Below, in pieces: positions 58,414-64,000 of a stretch of 64,000 nt of DNA (position 1 is the first letter of the stretch; each line of letters starts with the position of its first letter). The stretch comes from Candidatus Roizmanbacteria bacterium CG02_land_8_20_14_3_00_36_15. GTDB lineage: Bacteria; Patescibacteriota; Microgenomatia; UBA1406; GWC2-37-13. The position numbers and the translations under genes were made by a program. The notes below the pieces were generated by a model. It saw nothing but the letters and a program-made list of their open reading frames with translations. It made no database searches and was not told the origin of the DNA. The DNA lies in assembly GCA_002780795.1 (NCBI GenBank), contig PEUF01000030.1, positions 1 to 64,000 on the forward strand, in the 5' to 3' direction.

Positions 58414-59268
58414 TTATTCTTTGGAGGCGTATTCTGCTGATATCCAACCGGTCTTTCCCTTTTCATATTCAATTTTATACCAGTTATTTTGTTCATCGAG
58501 TAAGTTATATTTTTCACCTGGATTGACCTTAGCCGATTCCGAAGCATCAATCGACGGTTCTTCTCGTACCCGCAACCAACCCGTCGGTGTATCTTTAATA
58601 GTTACCGTGTTTTTTTCTGTTGTGGTCGCACTTGCAGTAGCTTGTTTTACCTCCTTGTTTTGTTGTGGCGATGACTGTGTTTGGTCAATAGCAAGTTTAA
58701 AACTGGCATTAATCTGATAACCGCCGTCGACGTTGATTTTTTGTGTCCGTCTAAAAAATCCGGGTATAAATACTGACAATTCGTGTTCTCCCTGAGTAAC
58801 ATCTTCAAGAAGTAAAGGAGCGATTCCTTTTTCATCGTTGTCTAAATCAATGATTGCTCCCTGCGGTTCTGTATCAGCATAAATGGCTCCATAATTTGAG
58901 TTTTTTGGTGGTTTACTCATTTTGGTAACCGTCAGAATTTCGCCGGCCGAGCTGATATCAGAGGATCCTAGTTCACGATTAACATAGGTAAGAGAGTTTT
59001 TGTAGATATTGATTTTGCCTTGCCAAGAAGCTGACTCGGTTGCTGTCCCTTCGGGGATTAGTTTAAAAAGATACTCGCCCGTTTTATGTTTATCGTAAAA
59101 AGGTGTTTTACCCACGGCGACGTTATTAACAAAAATACTGGTGACCGGAGAAGAAATAATTTTTAGCTGGCCAGTTTCATTAGTTTTATCAAGCAAAAAA
59201 AATTTTACGGCCACAAAACCGATAAATAAAACTATAAAAATAAACAATAGTGTCAGTTTTGCTTTCAT
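58414..59268 (-). CDS. Membrane-anchored PEGA and SH3-domain protein
   Basis: A 284-aa protein with an N-terminal helix (about 5-26) and two PEGA repeats (about 33-75, LKIISSPVTSIFVNNVAVGKTPF; about 125-190, AIYADTEPQGAIIDLDNDEKGIAPLLLEDVTQGEHELSVFIPGF). A Gln/Thr-rich linker leads to a bacterial SH3 domain (about 225-284, GWLRVREEPSIDASESAKVNPGEKYNLLDEQNNWYKIEY). Such proteins usually bind the cell wall. It stands tail to tail with the GT2-GtrA gene, 5 nt away. Confidence 0.85.
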   Translation of the reverse strand: MKAKLTLLFIFIVLFIGFVAVKFFLLDKTNETGQLKIISSPVTSIFVNNVAVGKTPFYDKHKTGEYLFKLIPEGTATESASWQGKINIYKNSLTYVNRELGSSDISSAGEILTVTKMSKPPKNSNYGAIYADTEPQGAIIDLDNDEKGIAPLLLEDVTQGEHELSVFIPGFFRRTQKINVDGGYQINASFKLAIDQTQSSPQQNKEVKQATASATTTEKNTVTIKDTPTGWLRVREEPSIDASESAKVNPGEKYNLLDEQNNWYKIEYEKGKTGWISAEYASKE

Positions 59269-59314
59269 AAGAGGAATATTTTTATTGTATTAAACTCCGT
59301 CCAAATTTACAAGA

Positions 59315-59817
59315 TCAAGCGCGCAATTTAAAATTAAAGCTATCTGCTCTATTAAACGGAGGCGTCATCACAACTTTCGTTTTAATAAACGATGTTAGAA
59401 GCTCTATACTTTGTGGAGTTTCTGGTGGAATTATTACCAGAGTTCTTGGCTCCATTATAACCGTTTGCTCAAAATCACCATCCAAAATTAAACCCGCTTC
59501 TGTTTCAATAATTTTTCCTCCTAGTCTCAATTTTGCCTTACCTTCGTCTAATAGAATAACCTCCCATGTTTTTTTCCATGTAGATGATTCGAAAAGGGCG
59601 TTAAGTGTTCAATATCATGGCGGCTATATTGTGGTTCATCTTTTTCCCCAAATATTTTTTCTTGTATCCAACCCCTACCACCCATATCTTTTTTTTGTTC
59701 ATCGCTTACATCTTGATTTAAAAATTCCATTAAACCACCATAAGTGGGATCTTTTTGCAACTGATCTAAGGTTAGAACGGCAATTTTTTTAGGAAGTATC
59801 AAATAAAGGTAAGCCAT
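59315..59817 (-). pseudogene. Frameshifted cupin-domain protein
   Basis: Two frames together give one protein. The first (59817 to 59548) ends properly as far as DEPQYSRHDIEHLTPF and then runs into an unrelated tail. The frame that continues gives ESSTWKKTWEVILLDEGKAKLRLGG, then TEAGLILDGDFEQTVIMEPRTLVIIPPETPQSIE, a cupin beta-barrel. Restoring one base in the TTTT run near 59590 joins them to about 168 aa. It is either an inactivating mutation or a homopolymer sequencing error. Confidence 0.65.
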
Positions 59818-59963
59818 GAATTGTTTCTTGTGCTGCCATTGCTTTGCATTTTAAAATACCTTAAACAATAAGTCAAGAACAGGTTAACTCGCATGCTATT
59901 TGATTAACGCATACCAAAACTACATATAGCTTTTTATTTTACTACTTTACTTTTGAAAAAATA

Positions 59964-59972
59964 TGTTATAAT
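59964..59972 (+). promoter_or_regulatory. Extended -10 promoter of the ATP-grasp cluster
   Basis: TG-T-TATAAT (TATAAT at 59967-59972), a perfect extended -10; no clear -35 lies 17 nt upstream. It ends 8 nt before the ATG of the short leader ORF at 59981, so that ORF would be at the very 5' end of the RNA. Confidence 0.7.
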
Positions 59973-59980
59973 AGAAAGAT

Positions 59981-60052
59981 ATGAAAATACTGCTTTCAGC
60001 CAATTTGGTCTCAAGGAGAACCTTTGGGGAAGGTAGTATTTTCTTGGCCTAA
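59981..60052 (+). CDS. Leader ORF of the ATP-grasp cluster (23 codons)
   Basis: A 23-residue product starting MKILLSANLVSRRTF and ending GSIFLA. It begins at the predicted RNA start and ends 23 nt before the first of two terminators. Its codons 1-4 (GAAAATACT, 59983-59991) and 19-21 (AGTATTTTC, 60035-60043) are exact 9-nt complements, so the reading frame folds into a closed stem-loop that a ribosome would open. It may be a regulatory leader peptide or, less likely, a substrate peptide for the ligase. Confidence 0.5.
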   Translation: MKILLSANLVSRRTFGEGSIFLA

Positions 60053-60155
60053 ACTAAAGAGTTTATAATACCCAACCCCGGACAAAGAATTCCGGGGATT
60101 TTTTTTGGCCAAAATTATTATTGCCAGCCCCGCCAAATTTGAGGCGGGTTTTTTT
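60050..60155 (+). terminator. Hairpin plus two tandem intrinsic terminators
   Basis: In order: hairpin TAAACT-AAAG-AGTTTA (60050-60065); terminator 1 CCCCGG/CCGGGG (60076-60081, 60092-60097) with eight T; terminator 2 CCCGCC/GGCGGG (60129-60134, 60143-60148) with seven T ending at 60155, directly before the ATG of the ATP-grasp gene. TTGGCC (60044-60049) and GGCCAA (60107-60112) can close around terminator 1. Confidence 0.85.
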
Positions 60156-61568
60156 ATGGTTATAAATTTTATTGAAAATATGGAAGAAAAATTTGAGCTT
60201 GCACAGAATCTTGAACAACTAAAGTGGGGTTTTCCCAAGCCTACTATTGTGGTCGAATCGGCTTCTGCAGCGGCATTTAAAGGAATTGAGGAAGAGCAAT
60301 ATTACCGAAGAATGTATCTTATGTGCGGAAAAGATGATATATATGTGGTTAATAAAAAGTACCCTATTGATTCAGATTATTCAGCTTATCTCAAAAACGT
60401 TCTCGGTGTAGAACTACCAACATTTCTTGAGTTAGAATTCCCAAGTCCGCAGTCTAGCCTGACAACTTCAATGATAGCAGACCATTATCATAATGGTAAT
60501 GGTAAGGAGAACACCTATGATTTAATTGATTTATTTATAGCTTCTGGATGCAAACTTCAATTTTTCGAAGTGACGCAGGATGAGGTTGAGTTCGCTAATC
60601 ATTTTGGCAATCCAACTTACAGTAAAAATTTATCTAATTATTTTAATATAGGAACAAAGCCGGGATTTAAGTCTTTCTGTTTTGAAAATAATATTCCTAC
60701 TCCTTCTGGTAGTGTATGTCATGATATTGACGAATTATTGACAGTTGCATCTGAAATCGGTCCGGAACTAATCATAAAGGCCTCCGAAGGAACAGGTGGT
60801 GAAGATTTTGGTAGTAATGTTTCCATACATGTTCCTGAAGATTTAAATGGAAAAAACCTTAAAACTATAATCGAAAAAAAACTTCTTTTACTTAAACCAA
60901 ATACTTTTCCTATAATCGTTGAAAAAAAATTACAGCTTCCAGAAGGTTCATTACACTTTTTTATTAATGAAAGCGGCCAAATTATCTTTGAACCAACCGT
61001 TTTTAACCAGATAGCAAAAAATTATTCTTATGTTGGTGGTTTTTATCCAAATCACCTACCTCAAGAAGTAGTTACTCTAGCAAATATTATTGCTCAAGAA
61101 AATATTATCCCAGCCCTTATAGAAATAGGGGCTACAGGATTTCACTGTCTTGATTTTCTTTATGATGAGAAAACGAATTTGATTTTTTTTATCGAAGATA
61201 ATACTCGACCAGGAGCTTTAGATATAGTTGATCACTTTGTGAAAAACGTTATTAGCGCCAATAACCTTGGTTATCAATATTCCTGGTTTCATCTGTTAGT
61301 TCCTCTTTCAGAGCTAGGAATAACCGGTGGCGTAAGTTTCGGTGAGTTAGAAAAAATTATTAAAGACCCAATGATACCAGGACAAAATTTTGTCTTAATT
61401 AGTTCTCCCGATATTTTACCGTTTGGTTTTTCTCTTCTTTTAACCGGAATTAGTTGCGGAAAGGATGCTTCAATACAGCAAGCTAAAACAATTCATCAAT
61501 TAGCTGTTAATAAATTAAAAAACTACTATGGAAAAAAGTTGGAAGGAGGTGATAGTTATGATTATTGA
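60156..61568 (+). CDS. ATP-grasp ligase
   Basis: A 470-aa ATP-grasp enzyme, expected to join a carboxylate to an amine through an acyl phosphate. Residues 1-160 form a pre-ATP-grasp region (EEEQYYRRMYLMCGKDD...LPTFLELEFPSPQSSL). The nucleotide-binding part has ELIIKASEGTGGEDFG and FPIIVEKKL, and the metal site is GFHCLDFLYDEKTNLIFFIEDNTRPGALD (Asp, Glu, Asn). It resembles peptide-ligase types more than purine or lysine enzymes. No Shine-Dalgarno sequence is present; the ATG at 60156 follows the T-tract and the ATG at 60180 is an alternative. The next gene overlaps its end by 11 nt. Confidence 0.82.
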   Translation: MVINFIENMEEKFELAQNLEQLKWGFPKPTIVVESASAAAFKGIEEEQYYRRMYLMCGKDDIYVVNKKYPIDSDYSAYLKNVLGVELPTFLELEFPSPQSSLTTSMIADHYHNGNGKENTYDLIDLFIASGCKLQFFEVTQDEVEFANHFGNPTYSKNLSNYFNIGTKPGFKSFCFENNIPTPSGSVCHDIDELLTVASEIGPELIIKASEGTGGEDFGSNVSIHVPEDLNGKNLKTIIEKKLLLLKPNTFPIIVEKKLQLPEGSLHFFINESGQIIFEPTVFNQIAKNYSYVGGFYPNHLPQEVVTLANIIAQENIIPALIEIGATGFHCLDFLYDEKTNLIFFIEDNTRPGALDIVDHFVKNVISANNLGYQYSWFHLLVPLSELGITGGVSFGELEKIIKDPMIPGQNFVLISSPDILPFGFSLLLTGISCGKDASIQQAKTIHQLAVNKLKNYYGKKLEGGDSYDY

Positions 61569-62382
61569 GAGTCATACACAATCAATTACAACACGCATTG
61601 GTTCTGTTGATGCTCCAATACCATTAATTGGTATTCAACAAGACATTTGGAAACCAGAGGACGCTCATCCGATATTTGAAATTTTAGAAAAACCTAATTG
61701 GGCTCCTTGGTTGGCTGCTTCAGAAGATTCTATAAAAGGAAGATCAATAATATTTCCACAAGGGCAATTAATGTTGAAATCTAAAGAAGGGTTACCGATA
61801 GCTAGTCTATCAACAAATCGAGTGGAGTGGAATGGGGACATGGTAACGCTACAATCTTGGGATGATTATGCTGGTGATCCAACAACTTTTGAAAATACTT
61901 TTTGTACGAAAGGAAATACCCAAATATTAATGTCAATGAACGTTCATCCAGAATATCAAGGTCTAGGTCTGGCAAGAATCTTAATGGATGCGGTTAAAAC
62001 AAGAGCCAAAGAGCTGGGTATATTATTTTTAATAGGATCCTTCCGGCCAAACCAATTCGGTGAATTTAAATCAATAAACGATAATTGGAAAGTTGATTTT
62101 GAGACTTACAGCAAAATGTTACGACCTGATGGATTGCCCATTGATAGCTGGTTACGAAACCTTATTAGAAATGGGATGAAAGCATTGATTGTTGATAAAA
62201 AAGCGATGACGGTAGAAACATCCATTGAAGAATTTACCAAATATCAATCAGTTTATAACATAGGTAAGTGGAAGGAAGTGACACCTAATACTTGGGAGTG
62301 TAGAGAAGTTGGGCAATGGACGATAAAAGGCAATACAGCTATTTACCAAGAATGTAATTTGTGGGGAGAAATTCCCTTTTAA
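61558..62382 (+). CDS. GNAT-family acetyltransferase
   Basis: A 274-aa GNAT protein. The acetyl-CoA-binding motif A is MSMNVHPEYQGLGLARILMDAVKTRAKELGILFLIGSFRP (about 125-165), with Q-x-L-G-L-A for the pyrophosphate loop. The part after it (FETYSKMLRPDGLPIDSWLRNLIRNGMKALIVDKKAMTVETSIEEF) resembles GNATs that occur fused to or beside nitrilase-type enzymes. A near-perfect Shine-Dalgarno AAGGAGGTGAT (61543-61553) fixes the start. The product probably acts on the ligase's substrate or product. Confidence 0.85.
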   Translation: MIIESHTQSITTRIGSVDAPIPLIGIQQDIWKPEDAHPIFEILEKPNWAPWLAASEDSIKGRSIIFPQGQLMLKSKEGLPIASLSTNRVEWNGDMVTLQSWDDYAGDPTTFENTFCTKGNTQILMSMNVHPEYQGLGLARILMDAVKTRAKELGILFLIGSFRPNQFGEFKSINDNWKVDFETYSKMLRPDGLPIDSWLRNLIRNGMKALIVDKKAMTVETSIEEFTKYQSVYNIGKWKEVTPNTWECREVGQWTIKGNTAIYQECNLWGEIPF

Positions 62383-62434
62383 TAATTATTTAGTTACAAA
62401 TTAAATTAAAAATTTATGAATGGAGGTGATAATT

Positions 62435-63451
62435 ATGTTTTATGAAGTAAATCCACAATTTGAAGGTAGATCATTAATGAGAGATCCTCATGTAGTAGAA
62501 AATGAAATGTTCGCCTTTAGAGAAATTGTAATGGCAAAAGAAAAAGATGCTGAGGGAATGCAGGAGATAGCACTTTCTACTGCACCAGCTTGGCTAGCTA
62601 TCCCTAAAAAAACAATTATTAAACGGATAAAAACATTTCCCCAAGGCCAGGTGGTTTTTAAAGCACATGACCCTTGGTTAAAACATAAAGACAATTATTA
62701 TTGTTACTATTCTTTAAATAGAATTAATTGGGATGGGGATTTAGAAAGTTTACCAACCAGAGATAACACGTCCAAATTAGAAAGTTATGTTGAAACAGGA
62801 AATACTTTAGTTTTAATAGATGCAACGTCCCAATATTATTATGAAAAGTATGGAAGTGGGTCCCAAACAAATATACAATTGAATAAACAGATGTTTGATT
62901 ACGTGAAGCTTTTAGCGTGTAATTTAGGAGTGAAGTATTTTATTGGCTCTTTTAGACCTAATTTATTTGGAGCCTTTAGAGCTCTTAAAAAAAATCGTCA
63001 CGCAGATTTTGATTCTTATTGTCGAATGTTAAAAGCTGATGGAAGCTTATTTGATCATCGGCTTCAATTTTTCACACAACAGGGAGTGAAATTTTTAAAA
63101 GCTGATCAGCGTGCAAGAACTGTAGTTATGTCTCTTGTCGACTTCTTACAAAAGTATCTTAATGGCCGGGTCCCTCTTTATAAACCTGGAGACCTTGATG
63201 ATGTTGTAGAACAAATATTAGAGATAGGAGAATCCTCACCTTACTACCGAAATGCAATGCTGTTAAAATATACAAACGGAGACTTAGCTCAAGGTTTCAA
63301 TCCATATAGCTGGGCTTATGATAATCCTTGGAGTCAAATTAACCCAATAGTGTTTGATTGTTTAGAAGTTGGACAATGGACGGTTAACCAGGCAAAGCTA
63401 TTAGCTATATATCAAGAAAGCGCTCTTTGGGGAATGATTTCATTTAAATAA
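62435..63451 (+). CDS. GNAT-like paralog with degenerate acetyl-CoA loop
   Basis: A 338-aa protein clearly related to the previous one: FPQGQ, LNRINWDGD, YFIGSFRPNLFGAFRAL, DFDSYCRMLKADGSLFDHRLQFFTQQGVKFLKADQRARTVVMSLVDF and EVGQWTVNQAKLLAIYQESALWG all have counterparts. In place of the HPEYQGLGLARIL loop it has ATSQYYYEKYGSGSQTNIQL, so acetyl-CoA binding is doubtful. A 50-residue insertion (about 255-305) precedes the end. A GGAGGTGAT site (62422-62430) with 8-nt... spacing selects the ATG at 62435. It may pair with the active paralog as a non-catalytic partner. Confidence 0.75.
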   Translation: MFYEVNPQFEGRSLMRDPHVVENEMFAFREIVMAKEKDAEGMQEIALSTAPAWLAIPKKTIIKRIKTFPQGQVVFKAHDPWLKHKDNYYCYYSLNRINWDGDLESLPTRDNTSKLESYVETGNTLVLIDATSQYYYEKYGSGSQTNIQLNKQMFDYVKLLACNLGVKYFIGSFRPNLFGAFRALKKNRHADFDSYCRMLKADGSLFDHRLQFFTQQGVKFLKADQRARTVVMSLVDFLQKYLNGRVPLYKPGDLDDVVEQILEIGESSPYYRNAMLLKYTNGDLAQGFNPYSWAYDNPWSQINPIVFDCLEVGQWTVNQAKLLAIYQESALWGMISFK

Positions 63452-63472
63452 ATTAATATTTTATCTAAAAAA

Positions 63473-64000
63473 ATGAAAAGTCAATGGTTTACAAAAAAAC
63501 AAATTAAGCCCAATATTTGGGCAATTGCTGAATTTGAGCATTCTGAAGAAGTTATTTCCTATTTAATTTTAGGAAATAACAAAGCTTTACTATTTGATAC
63601 TGGATTGGGTATAAAGAATATTAAAGAAGTAATTTTAAACATCACTAGTCTACCAATAGTTGTTTTAAATTCACACAGCCACTTTGATCATGTTGGTGGA
63701 AATAAACTTTTTGAAAAAATACTAAATCATAAAATAATAAAAACATTAATTATTAAGCCTTTTAGTTTTCAAATAATTAAAACACCAGGGCACACGCCGG
63801 ATTCTATATGTTTATATGAAAAAAACAAACATTGGCTTTTTTCTGGAGATACTCTCTATCCTGGCCCGATTTATTTACATCTTAAAGAATCAAATTTAAA
63901 TGATTATAAAAAAAGTTTGCTAAAGTTAACTAAGATAAAAATATCGAAAATATTCCCAGCTCATAATAATTTTTTCTTTCCTAAAAATAATGTAAAAAAA
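63473..64000 (+). CDS. Metallo-beta-lactamase-fold hydrolase (partial)
   Basis: An open frame of 176 codons running off the window edge. The metal-binding motif NSHSHFDHVGG (His-x-His-x-Asp-His), TPGHTPDS, FSGDTLYPG and FPAHN are all present, so the fold and dinuclear metal site are complete. The region between the first motif and TPGH is unusually short. Members include glyoxalases, lactonases and other esterases; the substrate is not predictable. It starts 21 nt after the GNAT-like gene and probably belongs to the same operon. The true end lies beyond base 64000. Confidence 0.85.
   Translation, partial: MKSQWFTKKQIKPNIWAIAEFEHSEEVISYLILGNNKALLFDTGLGIKNIKEVILNITSLPIVVLNSHSHFDHVGGNKLFEKILNHKIIKTLIIKPFSFQIIKTPGHTPDSICLYEKNKHWLFSGDTLYPGPIYLHLKESNLNDYKKSLLKLTKIKISKIFPAHNNFFFPKNNVKK

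Noticed and set aside
59580-59600. Programmed -1 frameshift in the cupin gene
   Set aside because: There is no canonical X-XXY-YYZ slippery heptamer in the zero frame and no downstream pseudoknot; loss of one T is simpler.

Overview
The window is AT-rich and looks like a chromosome segment of a Patescibacteria (CPR) bacterium, most plausibly a Microgenomates-type lineage. The support is a ribosomal cluster with no L30 between S5 and L15, a DUF4012 protein, short compact proteins, PilN/PilO-type pilus genes, a large cell-surface glycosylation repertoire and almost no biosynthetic pathways. This placement is inferred from gene content and was not tested with a tree. I found no tRNA, rRNA, CRISPR array or origin.

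Layout. 1-3.1 kb (mixed strands): IS3 transposase remnant, a class II Fic protein, six 10-bp tandem repeats, tpiA and an LCP-family gene. 3.2-11.3 kb (minus): S20 followed by pilus-like and surface proteins, glyS, recO, an M20 peptidase and a broken enolase-superfamily gene. 11.4-16.1 kb (minus): an operon of a 755-aa coiled-coil protein, a DUF1177 protein and a P-loop NTPase, led by two short ORFs each followed by a terminator; a third such unit follows the operon. 16.1-23.2 kb (minus): surface polysaccharide genes (DUF4012, phosphosugar transferase, ManC, three glycosyltransferases). 23.2-41.6 kb (minus): the ribosomal superoperon from tuf and S10 to S9, with secY, map, infA, rpoA and a fused adenylate kinase; S19 is displaced to between S14 and S8. 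41.7-51.3 kb (plus): DUF1189-like protein, UvrD-type helicase-nuclease, membrane glycosyltransferases, a WecA/MraY-type transferase and miaB. 51.3-53.7 kb (minus): two exported proteins. 53.9-58.4 kb (plus): nucleotide-sugar genes rmlB, ugd and UDP-xylose-synthase type, plus a GT2-GtrA protein. 58.4-59.8 kb (minus): PEGA/SH3 protein and a frameshifted cupin. 59.9-64 kb (plus): a short leader ORF, two terminators, an ATP-grasp ligase, two related GNAT-type proteins and a metallo-beta-lactamase-fold protein cut by the window edge.

How the genes work together. Two polysaccharide blocks (16-23 kb and 45-58 kb) make activated sugars, lipid-linked intermediates and glycosyl transfers for the envelope; LCP-type and DUF4012 proteins may act on the exported product. 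The ribosomal block supplies translation, transcription and secretion core functions.

The most unusual signals are non-coding or nearly so. (1) Short ORF plus intrinsic terminator units abut the start codons of accessory genes, with arms arranged like transcription attenuators. (2) Palindromic elements lie in frame inside or at the ends of conserved genes (rplE, rplV, miaB, a glycosyltransferase). (3) Intergenic hairpins are built from reiterated AT-rich words, each site with its own word. (4) Several -10 boxes lie 6-8 nt before the ATG, which implies leaderless mRNAs.
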